Source: Labrys okinawensis (lineage in GTDB: Bacteria; Pseudomonadota; Alphaproteobacteria; Rhizobiales; Labraceae). From it: 64,000 bases of DNA. The translations under genes were made by a program, and so were the position numbers. Each line of letters begins with the position of its first letter. Position 1 is the stretch's first letter. The stretch covers positions 248,001 through 312,000 of the forward strand of contig NZ_PUEJ01000003.1 of assembly GCF_002982075.1 (NCBI RefSeq). Reading direction: 5' to 3'. The notes under the pieces were generated by a model. The model had not been told where the DNA came from. It made no database searches and saw only the letters and a program-made list of their open reading frames with translations. Shown in pieces: positions 1 through 8,166 of this stretch.

Positions 1-2120
1 GCGCCATTCTCGCCGTCATCGTCGTGCTGATCTTCCTGCGCGACTGGCGGGCCACGCTGATCGCAGCCATCGCCCTCCCGCTCTCGGCCATCCCGGCCTT
101 CTGGGCGATGAGCATGATGGGCTTCTCGCTCAACCTCGTCAGCCTGCTCGCCATCACCCTGGTCACGGGCATTCTGGTCGACGACGCCATCGTCGAGATC
201 GAGAACATCGTCCGGCACATGAAGATGGGCAAGTCGCCCTACCGCGCCTCCATCGAAGCGGCGGACGAGATCGGCCTCGCCGTGATGGCGATCACCATGA
301 CGATCATCGCCATTTTCGCGCCCGTGAGCTTCATGGGCGGCATCGTCGGCCAATATTTCAAGCAGTTCGGCCTGACGGTGGCGGTGGCGGTGTTCTTCTC
401 GCTGCTGGTGGCACGCCTGATCACGCCGATGATGACGGCCTATTTCCTCAGGCCGCACGCCCATGTGGAAGCACGGGATGGCCGGATCATGCGGGCCTAT
501 ACCCGCTTTCTGGAAATGACGCTGGCGCGCTGGTTCTCGCCCTACCTGACCATCGTCGCCGGCTTCGGGCTCCTGGTGGTGACGTTCGGCCTGATGGGCC
601 TACTGCCTCAGGGTTTCATTCCGCCCGAGGACAACGCCCGCGTCGTCATCTCCGCCGAGCTTCCGCCGGGCGGCAAGCTCGAGAATACCCAGGCCAAGAC
701 CGACGAGGTGGTCGCCGCCATCCGCAAGATCCCGGAAGTCGAGCAGGTCTTCGTCATCGGCGGCACCTCGCCGACCGGGCAGCTCGACCCGCGGCGCGCC
801 GCGATCTATGTCAAGCTCACCAAGCGGGAGACGCGTGCGCGCCATCAACTCGCCATCCAGGACGACATTGCGCGCATCCTCACCGCCATTCCCGACATGC
901 GGGCCTGGCGCGTCAACGACAATGGCGAGCGCGACGTCAACCTGGCGCTAAAGAGCAATGATCCCAAGGCCCTCGCCTTGGCGTCGTCGCGCCTGGAAGG
1001 CGCCATGCGCCATGTGCCCGGCTTCAACAATGTCGCCGCCAATACCGGTCTCGAACGGCCGGAAGTGCGCATCCTGCCGCGAACCGACGATGCCGCCCGC
1101 TACGGCATCACCACTGAACAGATCTCGGAAGCGGTGCGCGTGGCGACCATCGGCGATATCGACGCCAATTTGGCCAAGTTCAATGCCGGGGACCGGCTGG
1201 TGCCGATCCGTGTGCAGCTGACGGAGGAGTCCCGCGGCAATCTCGGCCTGATCGAGGCGCTGAGCCTGACCACCGCCTCCGGCGGCAGCGTACCGCTGTC
1301 GGCGGTGGCGGATGTCGAGTTCGGCCAGGGGCCGACCTCGATCGAGCGCAACGACCGCGAGCGGCAGATCAAGATCGGCGCCGACCTGCGCAAGGGGCTC
1401 GAGATCGGTGAGGCGCTGGAATTGGCGATGGCCCTGCCGGAGGCCAAGAACCTGCCCAAGGGCGTGGTTTTCGCGCCGACCGGTGACGCCGAAGTGATGG
1501 CCGAGGTGTTCTCGGGCTTTGCCATGGCGATGGGGACGGGCCTGCTGATGGTTGCGGGCGTGCTTGTGCTGCTGCTCGGCAGCCCCTTCCACGCCATCAC
1601 CATCCTGCTCTCGCTGCCGCTGTCGCTGCTCGGGGTGGTCCTGGCGCTGCTCGCCACTCACAACTCGATCTCGATGCCGGTGGTGATCGGCATCCTGATG
1701 CTGATGGGTATCGTCACCAAGAACGCCATCATGCTGGTCGACTTCGCGGTGGAGCGGGTCAAGCACGGCATGCACCGCCACGACGCCATCATCGATGCCG
1801 GGCGCAAGCGCGCGCGGCCGATCGTGATGACCACCATCGCCATGGTGGCCGGCATGGTGCCGACGGCCCTGGGGCATGGCGACGGCGGCGAGTTCCGGGC
1901 GCCGATGGCGATCGCCGTGATCGGCGGCCTGATCGTCTCGACCCTGCTGTCGCTGATCTTCGTACCGTCCTTCTATGCGGTCATGGACGATCTCACCCGC
2001 GGCATTTCCTTCCTCTTCGGCCCTCTGGTGGGGCCGAAGGACGAAACACCGGCAGCCGGTGCGCCGGCCGCCCTGGATGGCGGCCATGGCGGCAGGGGCA
2101 CGGCCGCGGCGGCGGAATAG
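1..2120 (+). CDS. RND-family efflux pump inner-membrane permease, 5'-truncated
   Basis: This is the C-terminal two thirds of an HAE1/AcrB-type proton-driven exporter. The reading frame is open from base 3, so the start lies outside the window. The TM4 motif GILVDDAIVEIEN carries the paired Asp residues of the proton relay, and TM10 carries the partner Lys in the motif TKNAIMLVDFA. Between them are the periplasmic porter segments, and the protein ends with the usual APMAIAVIGGLIVST helix followed by an Ala/Gly-rich tail. It would pair with a membrane-fusion protein encoded upstream, outside the window. The substrate cannot be told. Family call is firm; whether it exports drugs or metals is open, though the DD motif and lack of a CusA-like Met cluster favour HAE1 over HME. 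Confidence 0.93.
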   Translation, partial: AILAVIVVLIFLRDWRATLIAAIALPLSAIPAFWAMSMMGFSLNLVSLLAITLVTGILVDDAIVEIENIVRHMKMGKSPYRASIEAADEIGLAVMAITMTIIAIFAPVSFMGGIVGQYFKQFGLTVAVAVFFSLLVARLITPMMTAYFLRPHAHVEARDGRIMRAYTRFLEMTLARWFSPYLTIVAGFGLLVVTFGLMGLLPQGFIPPEDNARVVISAELPPGGKLENTQAKTDEVVAAIRKIPEVEQVFVIGGTSPTGQLDPRRAAIYVKLTKRETRARHQLAIQDDIARILTAIPDMRAWRVNDNGERDVNLALKSNDPKALALASSRLEGAMRHVPGFNNVAANTGLERPEVRILPRTDDAARYGITTEQISEAVRVATIGDIDANLAKFNAGDRLVPIRVQLTEESRGNLGLIEALSLTTASGGSVPLSAVADVEFGQGPTSIERNDRERQIKIGADLRKGLEIGEALELAMALPEAKNLPKGVVFAPTGDAEVMAEVFSGFAMAMGTGLLMVAGVLVLLLGSPFHAITILLSLPLSLLGVVLALLATHNSISMPVVIGILMLMGIVTKNAIMLVDFAVERVKHGMHRHDAIIDAGRKRARPIVMTTIAMVAGMVPTALGHGDGGEFRAPMAIAVIGGLIVSTLLSLIFVPSFYAVMDDLTRGISFLFGPLVGPKDETPAAGAPAALDGGHGGRGTAAAAE

Positions 2121-2250
2121 AGCGGAAACATCCAATGTCCTCCAGCCGCTTTGGACATTTCGTCGGCGCCCCGTTCGGGGCGTCGGTCATTACCAACTCC
2201 TCACGATTCGGCAGGCGCCGGCATCATCGAAAGCGACGATAGGGACTGTC

Positions 2251-2547
2251 ATGAACTTCATGCCCTTGCCGGACCGCGATCCAACCCCTCGCGAAAGAGC
2301 TTATCTGACGGCCCTTGAAGCAGGGGAACTGAGGCCCTCCATCAGCGGGCAGGCCGGACATATGTGCCGGAAGTTCGGCTGGTGCGAGGCCGTCTTCCAG
2401 CTGCCGGATGGTTCGCGGAAAACACGATCGGAATTGCCCAGCCAGATGGATTCGATCGCGGTGATCAAGGCGGGCTACCGCGCCATCGGCTATTGCCTGA
2501 CCCCGCGGGGCCGGGCGGCCCTGGCGAAGCCCGCCGCAAACAAATAG
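2251..2547 (+). CDS. Hypothetical protein, 98 aa
   Basis: A small soluble protein with no signal peptide or membrane segment. I chose the ATG at 2251 because an AGGGA ribosome-binding site precedes it and the sequence becomes protein-like there (MNFMPLPDRDPTPRERAYL). It is mixed charge, contains two Cys (CRKFGWCEA) and ends with a basic C-terminus (LTPRGRAALAKPAANK). The last part, with its LTPRGRAAL segment, recalls the end of winged-helix-like small proteins, but no HTH can be defended. It sits 130 bp after the RND gene in the same direction and is convergent with corA. Function unknown. Confidence 0.6.
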   Translation: MNFMPLPDRDPTPRERAYLTALEAGELRPSISGQAGHMCRKFGWCEAVFQLPDGSRKTRSELPSQMDSIAVIKAGYRAIGYCLTPRGRAALAKPAANK

Positions 2548-2568
2548 CGAATTTGCCGGCGGCTTGTC

Positions 2569-3555
2569 CTACAGCCAGTTCTTCCAGCGGAACAGCACAT
2601 AGGGAGCGATGGCGACCACCACCATCAGGATCAGGGCCATCGGATAGCCATGCGCCCATTTGAGCTCCGGCATGTACTCGAAATTCATGCCGTAGATCGA
2701 GGCTACCAGCGTCGGCGGCATGAAGATCACGGCCATCACCGAAAAGAGCTTGATGATGTTGTTCTGTTCCAGATTGACCAGGCCGAGCGTGGCGTCGAGC
2801 AGGAACTGGATCTTGCCCGACTGAAAGGTCGCGTGCTCCTCGAGTGACTGCAGGTCGCGCAGCGTCATCTTGACCTCCTCGCGCAGTTCCGAGGGCACCT
2901 TGGCGGCCTTGAGGCCCGCCGAGAACCACAGCAGCACCCGCTCGATCGAGACCAGGCTTTCACGCGATTTCGAGACGAGGTCGCCATGCCGGCCGAGCGC
3001 CTGCAAGGTGCGCTGCAGGGTGGCGTTGCGATTGCTTTGCTTGACGGCATCCTTGAATACGCCGCGCGAGAGCGCATCGAGCCGCTCGCCGGTTTCCTGC
3101 AGCACCTCAGCCGCACGGTCGATGATGGCATCGATCAGCCCGGCCATGATCGCCTCGGGGCTGCCGCCGCAGCCGCCGGCCTTGACCGCGTGGCCGGTAT
3201 AGGTGGTGAAGGATTTCGGCTCGCTGTAGCGCACAGTCACCAATACGTTGGCCGTGAGGATGAAAGTCACCGCCGAAATGTCCGGCTCGCTGGTGTTGAC
3301 GTTCACCAGGAGACGGGTGGTCATGTAGCGCGTGCCGTTCTCCGACCAGATCAGTTCGGAAGGTTCGATATCGTCCATGTCCTCGTGGGTGGGTATGGCG
3401 ATGCCGAGCAGCGTCTCGACCTGCTGGTCCTCCTCGCGCGTCGGGTTGAGCAGGTCGATCCACAGGACGTCCCCCGCGAGGGGCTCACCGGGTTGCAGCG
3501 TATGGGGCAACAGCCTGTCCTTGGTCGTCGGGCACAAGCGATGTGTGATGATCAT
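2569..3555 (-). CDS. corA: CorA-family magnesium/cobalt channel
   Basis: A divalent cation channel of the inner membrane; the pentamer conducts Mg2+ (also Co2+/Ni2+ in relatives). The long helical cytoplasmic domain is followed near the C-terminus by two membrane helices. The diagnostic selectivity motif YGMN lies at about residues 288-291, followed by FEYMPEL and a second helix ending in the basic tail FRWKNWL. Length (328 aa) is normal. I prefer the ATG at 3555, preceded by AGGG at good spacing; an in-frame ATG at 3591 would add 12 residues but has no ribosome-binding site. It is a single-gene unit, with a hypothetical gene 70 bp upstream on the same strand. Confidence 0.93.
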   Translation of the reverse strand: MIITHRLCPTTKDRLLPHTLQPGEPLAGDVLWIDLLNPTREEDQQVETLLGIAIPTHEDMDDIEPSELIWSENGTRYMTTRLLVNVNTSEPDISAVTFILTANVLVTVRYSEPKSFTTYTGHAVKAGGCGGSPEAIMAGLIDAIIDRAAEVLQETGERLDALSRGVFKDAVKQSNRNATLQRTLQALGRHGDLVSKSRESLVSIERVLLWFSAGLKAAKVPSELREEVKMTLRDLQSLEEHATFQSGKIQFLLDATLGLVNLEQNNIIKLFSVMAVIFMPPTLVASIYGMNFEYMPELKWAHGYPMALILMVVVAIAPYVLFRWKNWL

Positions 3556-3625
3556 GGCAGGCCCTGCGACAAGGGTATGAGGGTTGACCATCCCGCTAGC
3601 GGGGAAAGAGGGCGCCGGCGTGATT

Positions 3626-4246
3626 TCAATCGGTATCGGTCACGGCCAGCAGAAAAAGCCGCCGACAGCGCTTGTCAAGCACGACGAAAGTCTCATCCCA
3701 GGCAATGTCGTAGAACCAGTCGGTCCAGGCCTTGCCGCTGGTATAGACCGCGATCTCGTCGAAGCGCAGCTCGAACAGGGCATCGCAGAAGCGCAGGGCC
3801 AAGGTCTTTTCCGGCATGCCCGAGCCGGTGGCGTGCCAATAGGCGCCGCCATGGTAGAGCGCCCTGGCGAGCAAGCCGTCGATCTCCAGGGCGTCACGAG
3901 GTTCCAAGCCGATGTCGGGAAGCGGTACGGCAGTATCGATCCTCAGATCCGGCAGGCCGGCCCGGATGGCCGGGTGGACCAGGAGACGCGCTAGAATGCC
4001 GTCGAGATGCAGCTGGCCGCGTGCGACGTACCAATCCAGAGCCGGTTCGGCGCCGATCTCGAAAGCCGCAAACAGGGCGCCGCCATTGCAATGCGTCTGC
4101 CGAAACCGGGCGAGCACATCGTCGATCGCCGCAGCCATGTGGGTGATGGGCACGATCGCGACATCCGCCAGGGCACGCTCCAGCTCGGCTTTCGTCGGCC
4201 GCCGGCCGATATCTCCGGATCCCGAGGGTGTCAGGGTTCCTACCAT
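3626..4246 (-). CDS. Hypothetical protein, 206 aa
   Basis: An acidic soluble protein without signal peptide or transmembrane helix. It has recognisable coding character (third-position GC, Trp/Phe-rich strands such as AWTDWFYDIAWDETFVVLD) and ends 70 bp upstream of the corA start on the same strand. The first third is helical (KAELERALADVAIVPITHM), the rest mixed alpha/beta. I do not recognise a family. It may be co-transcribed with corA, but the spacing allows a separate promoter. The first Met (MVGTLTPSG) is accepted because no better-placed start exists; a start at the later Met (ITHMAAAIDD) cannot be excluded. Confidence 0.6.
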   Translation of the reverse strand: MVGTLTPSGSGDIGRRPTKAELERALADVAIVPITHMAAAIDDVLARFRQTHCNGGALFAAFEIGAEPALDWYVARGQLHLDGILARLLVHPAIRAGLPDLRIDTAVPLPDIGLEPRDALEIDGLLARALYHGGAYWHATGSGMPEKTLALRFCDALFELRFDEIAVYTSGKAWTDWFYDIAWDETFVVLDKRCRRLFLLAVTDTD

Positions 4247-4336
4247 GCTCGATTCCGTCGCATCATCTCCGCGCGGGGCGGCCTGCCGTCGATTCAGCAG
4301 CCGCCAGAATGAAGCACGATGCCGGGCCTGTCGCGC

Positions 4337-4819
4337 TCAATTTGCGCGAGGCGGCGTGCCCTTGGGCGTATTCTGAGGCTGGGACCCGCCCCTGAAGACT
4401 ATCGGGAGCCGGAGCGAGAAGCTCTCTCCCGTCACATTGGCCGGCGGTTTGGGGAGGGGCGTGGCCCGCTTGGGCGCTTCCAGCGCGGCCTGGTCGAATT
4501 CGCTCCGGCCGGACCCCTGGATCACCGTGGCCGAATGCACCTGCCCGTTGCGGTCGAGGACAAACTGGATCGTGACCTGTCCGGATGGCAGGGGCGGAGG
4601 CACCTCTCCCTCCTTCAAGGGGGGCTGAGGCAGGTTCGGAAACCGGGTGCTGGCCGCCACCTGCCTGAGCAGGGCGGCATGCCAGCTCCTGGCATCGGTG
4701 ATCGGCGGCGGGGCGGGAGCCGGCTTGGATCGGGCCCAAGCGGGAGAAGCGGCCAAAAGCGCTCCCTGGGGCGCTCCGAGCAAGGCCAGGATCAGCGCGT
4801 AACGTCGGAAGGCAGACAT
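4337..4819 (-). CDS. TonB C-terminal-domain protein
   Basis: A short TonB-like energy-transducing protein of about 160 aa. The ATG at 4819 gives a clean N-terminal export/anchor segment (MSAFRRYALILALL...), then a Pro/Ala-rich spacer and a classic TonB C-terminal domain: VTIQFVLDRNGQVHSATVIQ, followed by SGRSEFDQAALEA and RATPLPKPP. Such domains contact TonB boxes of outer-membrane transporters. No ExbB/ExbD neighbours are present, so it either uses a remote pair or is a periplasmic orphan. The upstream leader contains a RIME-like repeat (4851-4936) and, beyond it, a possible iron-responsive site (4990-5006). A longer frame exists up to 4975, but it reads through the repeat and is unlikely to be translated. 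Confidence 0.82.
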   Translation of the reverse strand: MSAFRRYALILALLGAPQGALLAASPAWARSKPAPAPPPITDARSWHAALLRQVAASTRFPNLPQPPLKEGEVPPPLPSGQVTIQFVLDRNGQVHSATVIQGSGRSEFDQAALEAPKRATPLPKPPANVTGESFSLRLPIVFRGGSQPQNTPKGTPPRAN

Positions 4820-4850
4820 GGTTGTTCCGGGAAGCTGAAGCGCCTTGCGG

Positions 4851-4936
4851 CTGGCGAAATCGCCAAGGGTCGCAAAGACGCGTTGAACCGACGAGCGAGA
4901 GCAAAACAGCGTTTCCATCCAAACGCGCCATGCTCC
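4851..4936 (-). repeat. RIME-like intergenic repeat, copy A
   Basis: Read on the minus strand, this matches the copies at 60804-60904 and 27941-28042. Shared blocks are GGAGCA, AACGCTGTTTTGCTC and ACGCGTCTTTGCGA. It is about three-quarters identical to the 60.8-kb copy over the first 80 bases and then truncated. It occupies the 5' leader of the TonB-domain gene. Confidence 0.7.
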
Positions 4937-4989
4937 GGGGAATACACCCTTGTTGCCTTTCCAGGGGAATTGCAAGCTTTTGATTTTAC

Positions 4990-5006
4990 TATGGAATAAT
5001 TCTCAT
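4990..5006. promoter_or_regulatory. Possible Irr/Fur-type iron-responsive box
   Basis: The 17-mer TATGGAATAATTCTCAT contains the dyad GGAAT-AATTC-like core GAA-N3-TTC. It resembles the rhizobial iron-control element TTTAGAA-N3-TTCTAAA at most core positions. It lies in the AT-rich stretch between the ABC-F gene and the TonB-domain gene, where a TonB promoter would be expected. Suggestive only. Confidence 0.3.
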
Positions 5007-5032
5007 CGGGGCGATCATTCGGCGAAAGCCGG

Positions 5033-6853
5033 TCATCCCTCGATTTCCTCGCGCAGCATTTCCAGGGTCAGCCATTCCTCCTCAGCCTGCGCCTTCTCGG
5101 CATCGAGTTTGGCGAGCTGCTGGCTGAGCTCGGCGAACTTTTTCGAATCCCTGGCGAAAAGATCGGGGTCGTCAAGCCGCTCCTGCAGGTCCGCGGCCTT
5201 GGCGGCAAGCTGGTCGATCTTGCCGGGCAAGGTCTCGAGAGCGTGCTTTTCCTTGAAGGAAAGCTTGCGCTTGCCGGTTCGCTCCGGTGCCGAACTGGGC
5301 GCCGCACGGTCCGCCGCAGCCGGCCTGGGCGTCTCGGCCTTCTCCGCCGCCTTGCGGGCGACGCCCGCACCGCGCTGGGCAACCATGTCGCTATAGCCGC
5401 CGGCATATTCCGTCCAGCGCCCGTCACCTTCGCTCATCAGGATCGAGGTCGAGACCCGGTCGAGGAAATCACGGTCATGGCTAATGACGATGACCGTGCC
5501 TTGATAGTCTCCGATCATCTCCTGCAAGAGATCGAGAGTCTCCAGGTCGAGGTCGTTGGTCGGTTCGTCCAGCACCAGGAAATTGGAGGGCTTGGCCAGG
5601 GCGCGCGCCAGCATCAGCCGGCCGCGCTCGCCGCCCGACAGCACGGAAACCGGCGTGCGCGCCTGCTCCGGCGGGAACAGGAAGTCGCGCATATAGCCGA
5701 TTACATGCTTGCGCTCGCCGGCGACTTCGACATAGTCGGAGCCCCCGCCGGTGAGCGTGTCGCTGAGGGTGGTCTGTGGGTCCAGGCTCTCGCGGCGCTG
5801 GTCCAGAGTCACCATCTGCAGGCTTGCGCCCAGCTTCACCACGCCACTGTCCGGCGGGATGGCACCGGTCAGCAGGTTGAGCAGGGTAGTCTTGCCGGCG
5901 CCGTTGGGGCCGACGATGCCGATCCTGTCCCCACGGGCGATGCGGATGGAGAAATCCCTGACGATCGGCGGGCCGCCCCAGTCCTTGTTCACGCCGATCG
6001 CCTCGACGACGAGCTTGCCGCTTTCCTCGCCCTCCGTCATCGTCAGCTTCACCGCTCCGGTGACGCGACGGGCATCGCGGCGCTCCTGTCTGAGGGCGGC
6101 GAGATTGGCCATGCGGCGGACATTGCGCTTGCGCCGGGCGGTCACGCCATAGCGCACCCAATGCTCCTCGGCGACGATCTTGCGGTCGAGTTTCTGACGG
6201 TCGCGCTCCTCTTCTTCCAGCACCTGGTCGCGCCATTCCTCGAAAAAGGCGAAGCCGCGATCCGTGCGCCGGGTCTGGCCGCGGTCGAGCCAGACGGTCG
6301 CGCGTGACAGGTTCTCGAGGAAGCGCCGGTCATGGCTGATCAGCACCAGGGCCGAGCGCAACGAGCCGATTTCCTTTTCCAGCCACTCGATGGCCGGCAG
6401 ATCGAGATGGTTGGTCGGCTCGTCGAGCAGCAGGATGTCCGGCTCGGGGGCGAGCACGCGGGCAAGCGCCGCGCGGCGGGCCTCGCCACCGGAGAGGTTC
6501 TCGGGGCTCTCCTCACCGGTCAGGCCGAGTTCGTTGAGCAGATAGAGGGCGCGATAATTATCGTCGCCCGGTCCGAGGCCGGCCTCGACATAGGCGAGCG
6601 TGGTGGCAAAGCCGCTGAAATCCGGCTCCTGCGGCAGATAGCGCACCGTGGCGCCGGGATGCACGAAGCGCTCGCCGCGATCGGCCTCGATGAGGCCTGC
6701 GGCGATCTTGAGCAAAGTCGACTTGCCGGAACCGTTGCGGCCGACGAGGCAGAGCCTCTCGCCCGGGGCGATCGACAGATCGGCTCCCTCCAGGGTCGGG
6801 GTGCCGCCGAAGGTGAGATGGACGTCGCGCAGGAAGAGCAGGGGAGGAGCCAT
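5033..6853 (-). CDS. uup: ABC-F family ATPase, Uup type
   Basis: A cytosolic protein with two ABC ATPase domains in tandem and no membrane segment; ABC-F proteins act on the ribosome, and Uup is also linked to tolerance of transposon excision intermediates. Domain 1 has Walker A GRNGSGKS, signature LSGGEARRAALAR and Walker B ILLLDEPTNHLDL. The charged inter-domain linker (EEERDRQKLDRKIVAEEHW, then RRKRNVRRM) follows, then domain 2 with GPNGAGKTT, LSGGERGRLMLAR and FLVLDEPTNDLDL. The last 70 residues are a Lys/Glu-rich coiled coil, which is the mark of Uup rather than Ettea. Length 606 aa is normal. It is transcribed toward the TonB-domain gene, 213 bp away. Confidence 0.93.
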   Translation of the reverse strand: MAPPLLFLRDVHLTFGGTPTLEGADLSIAPGERLCLVGRNGSGKSTLLKIAAGLIEADRGERFVHPGATVRYLPQEPDFSGFATTLAYVEAGLGPGDDNYRALYLLNELGLTGEESPENLSGGEARRAALARVLAPEPDILLLDEPTNHLDLPAIEWLEKEIGSLRSALVLISHDRRFLENLSRATVWLDRGQTRRTDRGFAFFEEWRDQVLEEEERDRQKLDRKIVAEEHWVRYGVTARRKRNVRRMANLAALRQERRDARRVTGAVKLTMTEGEESGKLVVEAIGVNKDWGGPPIVRDFSIRIARGDRIGIVGPNGAGKTTLLNLLTGAIPPDSGVVKLGASLQMVTLDQRRESLDPQTTLSDTLTGGGSDYVEVAGERKHVIGYMRDFLFPPEQARTPVSVLSGGERGRLMLARALAKPSNFLVLDEPTNDLDLETLDLLQEMIGDYQGTVIVISHDRDFLDRVSTSILMSEGDGRWTEYAGGYSDMVAQRGAGVARKAAEKAETPRPAAADRAAPSSAPERTGKRKLSFKEKHALETLPGKIDQLAAKAADLQERLDDPDLFARDSKKFAELSQQLAKLDAEKAQAEEEWLTLEMLREEIEG

Positions 6854-6958
6854 GCGCGCCTTGTGCAGGCGGGCGCGGGACGGGTCAAGCCTTCATTGGC
6901 AACGCCATGCGCTCAAAGGCACATCGCATTCAACCTGCGGGGGGTAGATGAAGCCAAT

Positions 6959-6978
6959 GTGAACGGACGGCCGTTCAC
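6959..6978. promoter_or_regulatory. Perfect dyad upstream of the L,D-transpeptidase gene
   Basis: GTGAACGG and CCGTTCAC form perfect 8-bp arms around ACGG. The TGAACGG/CCGTTCA shape is typical of TetR-type operators. It lies between the divergent uup (start 6853) and the L,D-transpeptidase gene (start 7086), about 107 bp upstream of the latter. No TetR gene is adjacent, so the binding protein is unknown. Confidence 0.45.
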
Positions 6979-7085
6979 GAGAACGCGATATAAAGAAATC
7001 CGGAACGTTGCAGCAAAGGCACAGCCGAACACTCAAGTCTTGCTTATTGTATGCGGCGGTTCTCCCGATCCCAGTAGGATGTGTA

Positions 7086-7874
7086 ATGTCGTCTCTCTCC
7101 CGCCGCGCCTTTCTTGTGGGCGCTTCGCTAGCTGGACTGGGCTTCAGCCTGGCCAGTTGCGTGACCGATTCAGCCGCAATCAAGCCGGTGGTCGTCGCTT
7201 CGGCCGACCCGGCAACGCTGCCGGCGGTGCCGGTAGATGGCCGGCCGACCGATGAAATCACGCAGCCCGAACAGCCCCTCACCCCCGAGGGTACTTATGA
7301 CTACAAGGCGATCTACGGTCAGATGACCGACGGTAAATTCGTCGTGCCGGCCGTTGATACCAAGCGTATCGGCCCGCAATTCTTGCGCGCCGAGGTCGAT
7401 TATCCGACCAGCGAGCCGGCGGGCACCATCATCGTCGATCCCAGGGCGCATTATCTCTACTACGTCATGGGCGGCGGACGGGCGATGCGCTACGGCGTCG
7501 GCGTCGGCAAGCAGGGCTTCGGCTGGTCGGGCACGGCGGAAATCCGCTACAAGCGCGAATGGCCCGATTGGTATCCGCCCAAGGAAATGATCGCCCGCCG
7601 TCCCGATCTCAGGCCGAGCCTCACCCAGCTGCAGAGCGGTGTCGGTGTACGCGGCGGACCGCGCAACCCGATCACCGGACGTGCCATGTATCTGTGGCAG
7701 AACAACAAGGATACGCTCTATCGTATCCATGGCACCAACGAGCCCTACAGCATCGGGCACAATGCTTCCTCGGGCTGCATCCGCATGATCGTCCAGGACG
7801 CGATCGACCTTTACAAGCGCGCGCCTCTCGGCGGCCGGGTGGTGGTCCTCGGTCCCGGCATGTCGGAAGCCTGA
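7086..7874 (+). CDS. L,D-transpeptidase (YkuD/ErfK family), probable Tat lipoprotein
   Basis: A periplasmic peptidoglycan cross-linking or protein-anchoring enzyme. From the ATG at 7086 the N-terminus reads SRRAFLVGASLAG then a lipobox ending in Cys25 (SLASC), so it combines a twin-Arg motif with lipidation. The YkuD catalytic block is intact: RIHGTNEP, then a His in SIGHNASSGCIRM with Cys231 as nucleophile and the following Arg. The region between (TIIVDPRAHYLYYVMGGG) is the usual first strand of the fold. Length is 262 aa. It is a monocistronic unit with an intrinsic terminator at 7911. The first in-frame ATG candidates further upstream lack a signal sequence. Confidence 0.92.
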   Translation: MSSLSRRAFLVGASLAGLGFSLASCVTDSAAIKPVVVASADPATLPAVPVDGRPTDEITQPEQPLTPEGTYDYKAIYGQMTDGKFVVPAVDTKRIGPQFLRAEVDYPTSEPAGTIIVDPRAHYLYYVMGGGRAMRYGVGVGKQGFGWSGTAEIRYKREWPDWYPPKEMIARRPDLRPSLTQLQSGVGVRGGPRNPITGRAMYLWQNNKDTLYRIHGTNEPYSIGHNASSGCIRMIVQDAIDLYKRAPLGGRVVVLGPGMSEA

Positions 7875-7910
7875 GCGGACGTCGATTTCACCACATTGCT
7901 GTGTTTGTGC

Positions 7911-7935
7911 AAGGCCGGGCTTTATGTCCGGCCTT
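7911..7935 (+). terminator. Intrinsic terminator after the L,D-transpeptidase gene
   Basis: AAGGCCGG and CCGGCCTT form a perfect 8-bp stem with a 9-base loop, followed by TTGCCTT. The position, 37 bp after the stop codon, fits a terminator, although the T-run is interrupted. Confidence 0.6.
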
Positions 7936-8166
7936 TGCCTTATGAGCTCGACCCTGCCTGCCGGGGCGTCTGAAGGGAGGGCGCAGATAGTCTCGCCTTT
8001 CTCTGGTGTACGTACATCAAATCGCCGTTGCGCAGTCCGGAAGGATTTGCCATGGTGAGGCAAGCCGAGGGACGGGTCAGACAAATGGTCCCAGGCCGAA
8101 GGGGCGAGCCAGCATGCCAGCGGCTCTGGACCTGCGGCCCGAAGGCATCACCTTAGGAGACGCAGC

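Noticed and set aside
948..2135. 395-codon antisense frame across the RND gene
   Set aside because: Low-complexity shadow of the RND coding strand with no start signals.
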